Assembly: GCF_947623445.1 (NCBI RefSeq)
Contig: NC_135241.1
Location: forward strand, 22,260,501 to 22,324,500
Direction: 5' to 3'
Length of the DNA: 64,000 nt
Source of the DNA: Clavelina lepadiformis
Taxonomy: Eukaryota > Chordata > Ascidiacea > Aplousobranchia > Clavelinidae
The notes under the pieces were generated by a model. The model searched no databases and was not told the origin of the DNA. It saw only the letters and a list, made by a program, of their open reading frames with translations. Made by a program: the position numbers and the translations under genes. Positions within the stretch are counted from its first letter, which is position 1; every line of letters starts with the position of its first letter. Below are positions 1-14,029 of the stretch, in pieces.

Positions 1-1956
1 TTTAAACAGCAAACAATCAATCACAAACGACCAAGACGCCAGTGGCAAAATCATAAACGGTAAACATGCCGTAGATGTCCGTGATTTCCAGTAAATAACA
101 AAGGTGTCAACATACAGCATTTGGCGAACGCAACGAGTGTACTTATCTGTTTGTCGCATAAACCCGACCATACCATGTAACACAGTTCGGAAAAATAAAA
201 GGAACAACAGTTAGGGTAAATTGCTGGTAAATTCTAAAATCTGAATAAATCTCAAAGGGCGAATTTTTTTGCTTATACCAATTAAACAATTAAATTGTGT
301 CGGCTGTTTCTGAAGTGTCTGCTTATTCTAAGATCAATTAGCGGCGTAATTAATTGGCGACAGCCTTAGACCTGTGGCTGTTGGTGCGATATTTACACTT
401 GCGATTTGCCCAGTTAATTGTCGTCGTTACAAGGACCAGATTAGTCAGAAAAGGTGAAAATTATTCTGTTGTAGCAAATAAATTGACATCGAAACGTTTG
501 TTTGCTGCCTCTGTGTTTGACAAACGCTTCCAATCCCCACGCGGAGCGGAGAGAACTTTTGTTTTCAAGTCTACGTGACTGCGGTCACGTGACGTTAATC
601 GCGCGCGCGAAGCCTTTTCAAGCGGGTCATGGACGACAACGAAGAAAACGAGAAAGCAAAAAAGGTTTTTTAAAGGAATGGGAAATGCAAAACGATGTCC
701 TGTGCAGTAGATTGATTTTAAATAATGTATTACACAAAGGTTTCTGAAAGATTGTTGCAGCTGTTGAGGTGGTTTCGATGGGAAAGTTTTTCTGCACAAT
801 AGGATTTTGGCAACTTAGTGGAAAGAGATTGCTCTGGCTCAGATGGTTGTAAAAAAAGCAAATATATATCAAATAATAAAAATTTAAAGAGAAAATATTA
901 CAAAAATAAATTTGTAAAAGCGACAAAAATTAATCTCGTTTTCCAGTCAAAGCGGTAAAACTTTTAAAATCTAAATAAATGATTTTCGAGGTCATACAAG
1001 TTCTTCAGCGTTTTGTTAAATATTTTGAGTGCACACATTTAATGTTCACAACATCCTGACATGGCAGTATTGAGAGCTTTCCAGCCTTTATTTGCTAGCC
1101 GAGCGCTAAAAGATGACGTAATGGCAAATAATAACGGGGCGAAAATTACGAAAAGAAAATATTATGCTGGGTCTCGGCAGTCGGGACACTTGAAAATAGA
1201 GTGAAAAAAGAAAGCAACTCTACGACGATTCAAAGTGCTCAGGATTGGAAAAACAATTTCAAATATAGACCATTGTTATAGTGATGAGATTTATCCAGCC
1301 AGGAAGTTATATGAGTGTTATTTCGAGATTTTTAGAAAACAAGATTTGTCTGGGCCATGCGTGTTCTGCGAATATCATGATTTAAGAGCGGTCATTTAAA
1401 ATTAACGAAGCGAGGCGCCACGTTTGCTCATTGGTCGTTTTTCCTGACAACATGTTTGCTGAAAATTACGTAATTTTCCGCACCAGATAAGATCATGGAA
1501 GGATAAATATGGTCAAGTGTATTGGTACAATTTTTTGGCGACGTAAAATACACACTCCGCTGTATGGCCTTCGAAAAGCGTGTTTCGAATTGTAGCGAAA
1601 GGCCTTTCTGTCATAGTTTTCAAACGTTCAGTTGGGCGGAGTCCTCTTGTTTTACATGGGCTCTTTTCTTTTTCCCTGTAAATTACATTCGTCAGATTCA
1701 GACAGCATGTTGTACGGTTGCAAGGGTTTGCTGCTAAGTTATTTGTGAGCTTGATGAAAAACTAATTGCAAATGTATAGAAAAGAGAATAATATTCTGAT
1801 AATTAAGATACTTAGTTAATTACAAAGTACTTAACATGCTAATTGCAGGAATATCTTATATACTGTGTATAACACAACCTCTTGAGATACTGTTACTTAG
1901 TTCTCTAAAATATAGACGGAGGACATTTTAGAAGTTCAGTCTTGGAAACAAGTGAA
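1..1956. other. Intergenic, no supported gene
   Basis: I see no coding region that I can support. A locally CpG-rich patch near 540-640 holds a CACGTG box and an alternating GCGCGCGCG run, and looks promoter-like. A short Met-initiated acidic peptide beginning MDDNEENEKAKK could start at 629, but I found no continuation. The last 100 bases are the likely 5' flank of the immunoglobulin-superfamily gene. Confidence 0.4.
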
Positions 1957-4900
1957 ATGAAGATTGTTTTAGTTTTCGGTCTTCTCTTCGCCGCAGGTAA
2001 AGGTTTTAAAATTCTTCATTAAAACAAAACGAGAACATTAATTTAAATTATTGAAGTGAAGGAAAATCATAAATAGTTTATGCTTTCCGTAAGTTCCGAA
2101 ATGCTTAGTAGTTTTTGCACTGTTTATTTGGGATGTTTCTTATTTTTAACTTTTTATTAGAATTATGTTCTTAATGAAACCGTACAGTTATACCAATACA
2201 CAAACATCAATATCAAACTATCATTTATCAGTTGATTTGTTAATCAAGATTACTGGTATAGTATTGACGGCGCTTAAACTCCTTTTGCAAATTGTCCAGA
2301 GATACTTGAAAGTATGAAATAAGTTTAAAGAGTTATCATAAAAGAACTAAAACCCGTGAATAACAAGTTAAGCTTCTTTTGATGGCTTTTGAAGTTAAAA
2401 GGTTTTAATATCGGCGCTTATAACTCCCACTCGCCGGGATTAGACGGCATAAATCTCGGCCGAGAAACAAGAAAATTTCATTAACTTTTTACGGCTTTGT
2501 CATTTGCGTTCGCTTTTGTTGTTGCTCCACTCCAAAATGACCTCATTTCAATTCTTCCCGCCTCCAATTTCTTTTGTTGTTTGAGTAATTTGTCATGAGT
2601 GGATTGAACAGTTATCGTCGATAACGAAATAGGTCGATTAGACCTGGTTATTCGTTGTTTACAAAAAGCTAAAGTGTAGGTTACTTAGATTGTTGACATT
2701 GCTGAAATAGAATGCACATTTTTGCGGCTATAAGTTGAAGTCGTAACATTAATTGAAGATCAAAACAAATTTGATTAACGTAGTTAATTTTACCACGTTG
2801 GTAATCATCGGATGCCAGACTAAGACAAACCTCTCGTAAATGAAGATTTGGGAAATTTTTAATACATTCAAAAATATTTGATTACTTTGCTTGAAAAAAA
2901 AAACTCGCACTTGCATTGGCTCCGTATCGGACGTCATTTAAAAAATAAACACTGGTGGAACAAACAATCAGTTCGCGTTCGTGCTTTGGCAAGACGCGTT
3001 TTTGTTTTTCTGACCTCTTCTCAGGATGGGGCAGTCAGAGAAAGGACGATTTTAGTAGGCAGCCCGTTGTTTCTCAGCAGGGTGTCACTCTTTTGCAAGC
3101 CATGTGGGAATAAAATTTTCCTACTAATCGATTACAGCTACGTATTTACGATCTTTTTCGGCCGCCCAGTGAAAGATATTACGTCGGAGTAAACAGAAGA
3201 GCCAAATTGAGGTATTGTTTAATGGCCTTGCTCCCATTTTTTGCAGCTGTCGACGGCCAGGATGTGGAGAGTTCAGCAATTCGGGCAGCACTGGGTAAAA
3301 ATGTTGTCATACCTTGCAACTACAACTTGTCAGAGGTAACTTGGGTTCACTCTTTTTATAACGTTTGTAAACAAGCAATTATACTTATACGATTTACTTT
3401 ATGTATGTGTGATAAGTGTAAACAGACAAATATGTAAATCGACATGGTTCAACACCGATTCACAAATATTAATTTGTTGTCAACTTCTTTAAACAAAAAC
3501 CTTATCTCGACATGTAAATACTTTCTGTAGAAAAAAGTTTGTTCAGTTTCTTCCACCCACAAACTAGTATATATTACTGTACAGTGTTCATGGTAAAAGT
3601 GTTACATAGACATGAAGTAACTTATACGTGCTTTTGGCGCTGAGACTTTTTAAAAATATAGATAATAACTTAGCCCACTATGGTAAATCTTCAGCCGTGA
3701 TTCACTGGAACCGGACAGAAACATTTGTAGGCTATAACGTCAGTTATTGTCTTACTTAGAAGTTAGTGATGACCACCGTTGGACTTTTTATGCCTTAATT
3801 TAATCGTGATAATGCCAATAACATTGCATTGAATTACTTTCTTTGTATTAGGACGAAACATTTGTAGCGTTGTCATGGAAACGAGGTGATGGAGACATCG
3901 TCATTATGGGAGCTACAAAGGAGGCAAATTTTCAAGACGCGTTCAAGGGTCGCGCCACTATGTCTGGATACGACCTCTATCTTTACAACCTGACGCTGGA
4001 TGACACCAACACATATACTTGTACTCTTTTTACCAGTCGGGGATCAAGTGATATTACACATAACATCGAAGTTCTTGGTAAATTAAAAATTTTGTTTGTT
4101 GGGTTGTTTAAAAATTATTCGCGCGCGAGGTCCTGTCAAAGTTCATCAATTTTATGGCTCTTAAAAATCAGTTATTCGACTTATATTTCAAAACATGAGG
4201 TTTAGTGAGATAAAAATCAATGTCGGTCTTTAACACTTATGATGACGTCATTTTTGAAGGACCGTACAAAAGTGTTTGTCACAGGATAAGAGTGCTTTGT
4301 TCGTATTTCGAATGTGAAGTGATGTGTAGATGTTAGTTAGGCGTCGGTTATTTTTACCAATCTTGTATATTTTCACTCACAATATTAACCAGTTGTGTAA
4401 CATGTATGTTGAATAGTTTCAAACCTATGACAAGTCCAACTGCATGCCATGTTGTGGTTGACTAGTCACATTGATCGAATAATGCACAAATGCAATTATG
4501 TCACAACAGAGGCTTTCATGTTTCATCTTCACCATCGATGCGCAACATTAGACCTCTAACTTATAGTCTGAAAAAAGTTAAAGCTAATTTTTGACTTTCA
4601 TAATTTCTTCCAGCATCGCCATCAGTCAGCACTAAAATATTCCCACTCGAGATGTCTCCATCTGCCGATGATTGGTCAGAATCAGAAGCAAATCTTGCCC
4701 AGTGCACGGCTACAGGAGGAAGCCAACCATTCACGATTAAATGGTGCCAACCATTCACGATTATGTTGCTGCCAAATCTTACATAAAACAGACATAGTGT
4801 ACATAATTTTTGCGTGCTTGTAATCCATGTAAGCTATTGGGCCAGCGATTAGGCTTAAAACTGCTGTTTAATTGCTGTACAGGGTGACCGCTTCCGAGAA

Positions 4901-7900
4901 TGAGGTGATCGTCGACGAAAATTCGAGAAATAACAGCGAGAACCCCGACAACAATAAACTGGTTGATTCGATTTTAAATCTCACCATATTTCCGGACCCT
5001 GAGCTTAACAATCGTCGTCAAGTCACGTGTTTGGTTGAAGATGCTCTTGGGCAGGTTGCAGAGTCGACGGTGACTTTGGAGGTTACTGGTGAGTTGCTTG
5101 TAGCTTGTGGCACGATTTTTCGGTGGATTGCTGTAGCTGATCCGGTGGTACATGCTGTAGCTTGCTCGATTAAACGCATAGCAATCAGCTTAGACTAATA
5201 GCAGTCTTTTTATGACTTAAACTAACACACGGTTCAATTGCATATCTGGATGTAATGAAAGTGGCATTGTAACTTCACTTGCATTTGATGTTCAATTTGC
5301 ATAATAACTTAAATGAATGGAAAATTTCTGGCGTAAGTTCTCCTTTGCTAGCAAAGCTTGCTGGTAGTTGCTTGCGGTGGCATAAAAGAACTTACTTCTT
5401 ACTCTGTTGTCTGCAGTGCAAACCACCACACCTGCCACTACAACTATGCAGGGTAAGAGGCTGCTTTTTATTTTTCAAATTGCTTTGTATACTTATTCAA
5501 GGTCCTTTTTACAATTTACGAGAGTTTTGACAGAACAATGTGCATAGTTAGAAAATAAACAAACAGAATAATAAAGAACATTATTTTGGAAATGATACAA
5601 ACGCTTGGTCTTGGGCGCTTCGCCAATTTTTGCGTTTGTTTACTCTGTTAATGGAAACTGGCTTTGGTTATGTTTGTCACGCATGGCTGCATTTACATGA
5701 CGTATATGCACGTCTTTTCGTTTCGACTGTTTGCGGTGTTGCTTGCAAATGCCAGTGGGAAAACATCTGACATATTAAGCAAAATTAAAAACTCCTTCAT
5801 TCTTTTTCTCGCCAAGCCGCAGGTGCGAGCTTGTCATAATCAGGTCGCTAAGACCGCATTGACCTGCTTAGCTCCACTTTATCTCTTTCAGCGTCAGATG
5901 TACTTACAGTTTAAACGAAAAGAATTAGGTCAGATCTGCCGTCTCGTTCGATTTTACGTCAGTCGCCGTGATCTAGCAATGAATCGAATCGATAACGAAG
6001 GGATTGACCAAGTTTCTTTGCATGAAACAGTATAGAATTGGAATTCTATAAAACTCCTGTCATCTATAACCAATAGTCCGATATAGTTTTGTAGATTATA
6101 TCACTAGCGTAGCCCAAGTAGTGAAAAAAAGTAGACCGTTGTACCGAACTAACTTGCACATAAGAATTCAAAGCAAAAACAAACTGTGTGCAAACTTCGT
6201 AATTGCTCTTTCAACTTGACATTTTTCGTCTTCTTTCCTTCAGCTTCTCCGAGAATTATCGATTTTCCGCCGAATAAGGTGACCGCCGTCGCACAAAGTG
6301 TCTTCGAGTGCAGAGCTACTGGAGTTCCGGCGCCAACCGTGACGTGGTACAGAGGAGAGGAAAAGGTAAGTGCAATGAGTTTGAACGCAGTCTCAGTGAC
6401 GTCAAAAGCCTGTAATGGACACAAGACGTCACGTAAGATGACCAGCATGCTGTGAAAGAAAAACTGAAAAATCAACCGGCTCGTTTTCTTTTGTAGCTTG
6501 CTGAAGGCATCGGTTCCGCAGAGGTTGTGTTGATACCAGCACAGTACAAAGATTCAGGCGATTATACTTGCTTTGCTGAGAACGATAAGGGAAAGGAAAG
6601 TAAAACCCTGCAGTTCACAGTTGAAGGTTTGCTAGTTCATGTTTCATGAATGTTTTCGTTAACCACGTTTGATGTATTTAGTAAACAACATTGGCTACCA
6701 TGACATTCTCTTGTCGAAATATAATAGTTTGCTTGCTTTTAAACGTACAGGCCAACCGACCATTTAAACTACATAGACAAATTGGGCTATTTGTATCCGC
6801 TATCGTTCGATGTATGCTCATCTTCTATTTAAAAACATCCAACATAAATGCCCCTCATAAATTTCCATTCTCTTTATTTGAGAGAGCACGTTACATTGAC
6901 AATGACATTTACAGAATAACTTTAAAGCACTCGGCATCGCATGATTGAGCTTATACAATGACACAACCCTAGTTGGAGCACCCTTTTGAAATAAGACCCT
7001 CATTAACCGAAGTTGCTTTTCTGACGGTCTTTAGCTATAGCAAAATAAATTGCCAACGAAACGACAAAAATCTATGAGTTTCTCTACGGGTTGAAAACTG
7101 TAATTTATTTTACAAAACTTAGGCGCACCGAAGTACTTGGAAAATGCTGGAGAGCTGAACGAGACTGAGAGCATCCATATCTCTGCCCAGACTGAAGTGG
7201 TGCAGTTGACTTGCCAGGCTAAAGCAGTCCCGAAAGCTTGTGAGTATTTTTGGCAATTACGCACAGAGCTGACGTAAGTTGTCAAATTTTTATCGTAGCT
7301 TCTGACGTATTTTGTGCCGTTGGGTCACAGCATTCGAATGGATAGTGGAGGGGACAAACACTACTAATATCGTGCTTGAAGAAGTCGCGTTGACCGAGGA
7401 TACGGTCACCAAGTCAACTGTGAATCTAAGTGCATCATTCTTCAACGCTGAGCCGGTCGACGTGAAATGTGTTGCCACGAATATACACGGCGAGATAACA
7501 AGGAAGTTCACTGTGCTTTCACTGGAGCGTGAGTAACCGCTTGGAGGTGGCTTGCTAAACATTATAAAAATTTATTTCTTATAAGAAAAAGTTCTTAATT
7601 GACTTCATTTTTCACAGCTGTTCCCCAAGAAGGGAACGTCGGCCTTATCGTGGGACTGGTCGTTGCAGCCCTAATCATCCTTTCCTTCGTCTTTTTCATC
7701 TCCTTTTATTTGTTTACCTCCCGTCGCACTCAAAAAGCGGAAGTGACGTCAGAGTCGACAACGGAGAGTGGATGCGGCACGGTTTGCTCACCGGTGTGCT
7801 TCACCTCAAGTCCATGCACCAAACAAGAGAATACTAATGAAGAGTAAGCCGTTGTTTTAGTAGGTTTGCTGAAGTAAACGCACTGGTTATTTTAGGCAAA

Positions 7901-8724
7901 TTTTTCTTTGGTGGTGTGGTTAAAATCGCTTCTAGATGACTGCAACTGTTATTTCTTGTCTTCTGTAGTGTATCAGGTGAAGTGAACGACCAAGTTAAAG
8001 AGGTGGATGAAGAAGGAACGTCTGAGGAAAAACAAAAACTCACCAAAGCCGAGGAGCAACCGGCAGAAAAGGACAAAGAAGGCGAGTAACATTTCTATTA
8101 AAAGTATCACGACAAGCAATACTAAGCTAAAACCTTCTACACCAAATCGCAATTGGTGTCAAAGTGACAATAGGTGTTTAAAATTATTTAGAACACAAAG
8201 TGGAAGAGGCAACACCCGAGGCGGACGGAGTTGAAACGGAGGAAAATGAAGACGAAAAAGAGACTGAAAAGGCCAAGGGAAAAAAGAAGCTTCGAATCTC
8301 GATGCCAACTCAATGCTGCCGCGGCAACAGGGAAGAACTTAAAGATGAAGAGTAAGTGTTCGCCCATAAATTTATGTAGAACGTTTTTTGTCGCCAGCAT
8401 CACATTTGCCTGGCTATAGAAACCGGGTGGTCATATTTTGCCAAAAACACTTTGCATTGTAAGCATGTTTTTACTTAACTTCTTCTTTCTACTTCTACTT
8501 ATTATCAATATAAAAATTTGTAATTTAAATTGTGTTATACGTTGACACTAATCTAATAAAAAAATTCGCTTTCTCATTTTTTTTTCAGTAGTGTAAGTGA
8601 GGAGGAAACAAAAGAGAAAGGAGAAGAAGAACCACCTAAAGACGGAAACAAGGATAATGAAACGGATGCGGATTCTGGAAAAGGCGATACCTTGGAAAAG
8701 AATATTGACGAGAAAGCAAAGTGA
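1957..8724 (+). CDS. Immunoglobulin-superfamily single-pass adhesion/receptor protein
   Basis: A 14-exon model of 642 aa that keeps phase throughout: 1957-1996, 3247-3335, 3852-4077, 4614-4743, 4883-5088, 5417-5452, 6244-6365, 6497-6626, 7123-7239, 7331-7528, 7618-7843, 7969-8081, 8192-8351, 8589-8724. Exon 1 encodes a signal peptide (MKIVLVFGLLFAA). Exons 2-3 form a V-type Ig domain (Cys37 in VVIPC, ALSWKR tryptophan, NTYTC). Exons 4-5, 7-8 and 9-10 each encode a further Ig domain, with ECRATG, VTWYRG and DSGDYTC visible in the third. The 36-bp exon 6 is a Thr-rich hinge. One membrane span lies near residues 441-464, followed by about 178 cytoplasmic residues rich in Glu and Lys. The layout resembles MCAM/ALCAM-like adhesion molecules, but I cannot assign orthology. 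The exon 12 donor is GC rather than GT. A polyadenylation signal AATAAA lies at 9108. Confidence 0.85.
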
Positions 8725-11700
8725 AAAAGGTTGAACAAAGAACAATGGAAAGGCAGAAACTTTGAACACAAAGTCTTTTTAACCGCAAAAACTTGGTATA
8801 TTTTCCGCCTGGAATCATATTTTTCACACAGTTTTTGTAATTTGTGTGGTGATTATTCTTTCAGGTTGGCCTTAGGCCTATTTATAAAAAAACGTTGCAC
8901 CGTAAAGACACAGCTTTGCAAATTGTGATACTACGTATTTACATTTTGATCTTGTTTCATGTAAAACTTGTTGTTGGCTAAATGTCTTGTGAGCTTGTCT
9001 TCATTTCAGTGTTTTTATAAAAAATTCGCCCGGCTTGCTTACATGCTGCCAAAAAATAATGTAGAAACGACGTGTAAATAAGCTTCTAATTATTTGCTTC
9101 TCGTTTAAATAAAAGTTACTTCTGTACAATTTTTTTGCAGTGTGTCGAATAGGCCTACTTGTGGTTGTGTATCAATATTAGTAAGGCCTATAACCTAACA
9201 GTCCTACAAACTACACAGTCAATATCAGTTAATCAGTCCACATGATGATCAGGTCGATCGAAAGAATTTTTGGGTTTTAGAGCGAAAAGGCATTTCATTA
9301 TTGTATTATACATATCACTATGTGATAATGCATACTATATATATATAGTGTATCGCATATAACCTAGCATATGATATATGATTACCGTTAACGGGTCTTT
9401 TCCTGAATTTAAGGGGCAAGGAAATATAGGCCTACAAAATGTTTGTTTACAATTATTTTCGAAAGTTAAAATTGTGGTTTGTTTGCCCTCCTCAGGACAT
9501 CCTCTGTCACTGTCAGGCTTGTCATTGTCATCGTGCGTTAACAATGTTTGTGAGCTCTTAGATATTTTTAAGCACTGAATTGCCACCCCAGGTGTCTCTC
9601 TCTAGTGGGCCTGAAAATATTTTACGGAGACATTTGGAGACACGTTCAAGTAAGAATCTTTTTGATTGGGGAAAAGCTGTATCGCAGCTTTAGCTGTATT
9701 TCGCTGAAATCTCTTAGAAGAAAAATGAGTAAGATGAAGTAGATTTAAGTTATTTACCTAATATATTCAAAATGAAACATTTTAAGTCGTTATAAACACA
9801 TAAACGTGTTTTTAAAATTTTTGCAAAAAATCTAACCATATATAAATAAACAATGCTATCTGTAAAATGTTACAAAAATATTGTCAAAGTTATTTAGTTG
9901 TGTGTTTCTCCTTGGGCGGCCGTTCGTATTTCACGGACAGGGGTCTGTATAAATTTACAAATAAGTTTCTCGACATATCTTGGTTATAGTCTTGTAATGA
10001 AATGATTGTTTATCGTTCCTTAGCCTGTAAGGACGACCACTTCAATTACAATGTTTGTCTGTTGAATTGTAGTCCTCGATAATAAATGAGTCTCAGGTCG
10101 TTGTTTCACTTTTCTTAATCTTAGAATTAATTGTACACCTCGACAACTGTATAATCTGATTATATTGAAGTTTCATTGAACGAATAAATCAAGATAGAAC
10201 ATTGTGACAGCAACAGCACAAAGACATGTTGCGGCGTTGAACGTAAAAGCCAAAAAGGACTGAATGAATCAAAATGCACGCACAGGGGAAGCAATTGATT
10301 ACGTCACGCAGTGTTATGCTTCACTGATTCGATAGCTGAGAGTTCTATGTCGTACACAATTTTATATTACATTAATTGATATATTTATCACAGTCTCATT
10401 TTCATCACCTAAGAGTAAACGTAAATAGCAATTGCCTTTAGTTTTGTTGGAGTACAATTGACACAATAAACAATATTTTTATGTATGGCTTATGATCAAG
10501 GTGTTCACAAAGTTTTGTAAACTTAATTTTTTTAAAGACCTGTAATGGAAAGTGGGTATATGGCACCTGAACTTGAGAGGTTGACCCACTTCACTACAAT
10601 AAGTACTTGTTGAAATGTTTATTGCGGCTGATGATATATGAGTCTCATGAGGTCGTTGTCTGCTTTTCTCACCCACAGATTTAATTGTTCACCTTGACGG
10701 CTTATTGTCTGGTGACTAGCTTCAATTAGCAGTGATCAATATTATAATGACTTGTTTTTCACTGCTATATTATAGGACCAAAGTCCTTGTCACCTTGTGA
10801 AGATGACAATGAAGTTGTCTATCTTGACACTGAACTTATTCAAATACAATTGAACAATGGTTCAATAGGAATGGCAACTGTATATACTGATTATATTGAA
10901 ATTTCTTTGAACATTTATATTTAGACAAAACATTGGCACAGCAACAGCATAAAGACGTCCATGTTGTAGGGTTGATCTTAGTAAAATGAATGCATTGAAC
11001 AGCTGTGCATAAGTCACGCAAGATAGGCAGGCGCGATATTTATGTCACGACTTAAAACGGAAAACAAAAAGTGATCGGTACTCAATGTTATCTATCATTG
11101 ACGTCATTTTTCGTAAAGTAGATATCTCAGAATAAGAATTCTATATTCCATTCGATCTGCATACTATAATATCCCCTTATTATCACAGACCCTTAATGCA
11201 CAACCTGTATAAATGTGCAACATATTTTAAAAACGGTAAAATCACTTGTCTTCGCTTCGAATGTTTCCTGCAGATAATTGTCAACTACCAACTATGCATT
11301 GGCATTTAATGTTTTATTTGTTAGGGGCAACCACTTAATAAAATAAAATAAATTTTTAGGTTGTGCGTTATGAATAGGACATCTTTTAATGAAATTTATA
11401 AGATTTAGATTAAAATGCTTACGTAAGATGTCTATGATGAAAATGCATCGTACCGTACGTTTATATGATTTATACGCAACTCGTAGCGAACATCCACGAG
11501 CAGTTCTTTTTTTGCTGAGCGACAAGAGGCGCAGGTATGGTTAATGTTAAGATTTTTTAATATTTACGCCCACAACAGATTTGTAAAACAAATTATATTG
11601 TTACAAATTTGTTAATATCTACCTTTTTAAACAAAAACATTGTAGTTTTTGTATAAATAGCAAACACTGTCCACCAAGTTACCTGGTTTGGGACGGGGTA

Positions 11701-12426
11701 AAAGCCTGGCCAAGTACAGATGTATGACAGTACGCCAAAAACGTGCAAGCAAAGACACACATTTTGACTTGACAGCGTACCACGATCCTGCAATTGCTTT
11801 ATTTATAATTTGGCCTGCATATGCACTAATTTGCCTTGTTCATTGGTTTGGAAGATAAAGATGTCTGGCACATATGTTTATGAGTTTCTTTTGTGCAAGT
11901 GCAGCGTTATCCACTATCACCTATGGGCGTAAAAGATGGAATTTGAAAAATGGTTTAAAAGCGGACAGTTATGGCTATGGTGTTGCTCCAGATTAGAAAA
12001 TTTGCTAAGTGCGTTGTGGTTGACAAATCCACCGAATGCTTTGTATAAATTTGAGCAAATCGTTACGTGTTGTTTCCAAACATTTACATATCATATACAC
12101 TATAGCTTCAAGATATATTTGGCGATGCTTCTAATGCAGTTGACTTGAAAAAAAAATCCTACTTACACAATTATTTTGCGAAATAATGTTGTTCTGATGA
12201 ACTTTTGTTCTAAACGCATATGATTGAGTTCTTTTGAGCTTGTTGTGCAAGGTATTTCCCCAATATTGTATTTCTTTAATTTGGGTTTTACAGACTATTT
12301 CATTGCTTGCATATTTTTGTATTGTTGCAAGTAAATCTAAGCAGTTGTCCCTAGAAATGTTTAAGCCAGGTTTTTTCAATTTTGAGCTGTTTCAGTTAAA
12401 CAGTATTTAAGTTTAGAGGTATAAAG
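8725..12426. other. Intergenic with 3' UTR and a diverged duplication
   Basis: The 3' UTR of the immunoglobulin-superfamily gene runs to a polyadenylation signal at 9108-9113. The rest shows no ORF with recognisable protein features. A short TA-repeat palindrome is present near 9335-9352. Two diverged direct copies of one sequence occupy about 10029-10315 and 10570-11025 and are listed separately. Confidence 0.5.
10029..11025 (+). repeat. Diverged direct duplication, two copies
   Basis: Copy A (about 10029-10315) and copy B (about 10570-11025) share, in the same order, a TGAGTCTCA..GGTCGTTGT block, a CTGATTATATTGAA block, a CAGCAACAGCA(C/T)AAAGAC block and a final GTCACGCA(A/G) block. Spacing between blocks differs, so there have been insertions or deletions since duplication. 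Neither copy has a coding frame. I do not recognise the unit. It could be an old segmental duplication or two copies of a transposable element. Confidence 0.6.
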
Positions 12427-12669
12427 CCAGGGTGCATTCTGTGTGACACATATGCGGAATGTTAACATGGATGTCGAGTGCACCAAAAACCTGCTATACC
12501 AACTGCAGTCTATAAAAAAAAGGATACGCTGTGCCAAAAAAATGAAGGAGAAAAGTGACTTTATAATTTCGCTAAAGTGTGTGATGCTCTGTGTCACGTT
12601 GAGGTCAAACCTAATGAACACCACTTAATTGTAGGTTTAGAAGAGTATCTGTTATAAAATGCACCCTGG
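12427..12669. mobile_element. hAT-type miniature element (MITE)
   Basis: A 243-bp element with perfect 12-bp terminal inverted repeats, CCAGGGTGCATT at 12427-12438 and its complement at 12658-12669. It is flanked by an 8-bp target duplication, GTATAAAG at 12419-12426 and GTATAACG at 12670-12677 (7 of 8 match). The CAGGG start and the 8-bp duplication are the hAT signature. The interior has no credible transposase, so it is non-autonomous. Confidence 0.8.
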
Positions 12670-12993
12670 GTATAACGTTTGAAGCTGCCACATTTTATAA
12701 TGAAACATATTATCTTTCATTTTAAGTTTTCCCTGGCAGCCAAATTTGATATATATGTAAAATTATTTTCACTTCTTGTCACCTTTTTTTTAATTTGAAC
12801 GTAATCAGCTTTATTTGTACTTTTCTGATAGGTATTTAGACGTATCGGTGCGTCCCATTTTTACCATTGTTTGTTAATTATCTCTATGATTGTGTTTGAT
12901 AACATATGGGTATTTTATAGAATAAGTTGATAGTCTTTTTTACCGCTTCCTTTGGTTTTAAGTGACTGAGTTTTATCACATTTGTAGGACAAG

Positions 12994-14029
<1,036 letters not shown>

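Noticed and set aside
354-926. Overlapping frames on both strands near the left edge
   Set aside because: No domain, no splice context and no consistent codon pattern. The CpG-rich composition explains the open frames.
2878-3192. Plus-strand frame of 104 codons before Ig-superfamily exon 2
   Set aside because: It lies in intron 1, shows no Ig-like or other features, and is not needed for a phase-consistent model.
5664-6035. Plus-strand frame of 123 codons in the Ig-superfamily gene
   Set aside because: It is intronic between exons 6 and 7 and has no recognisable protein features.
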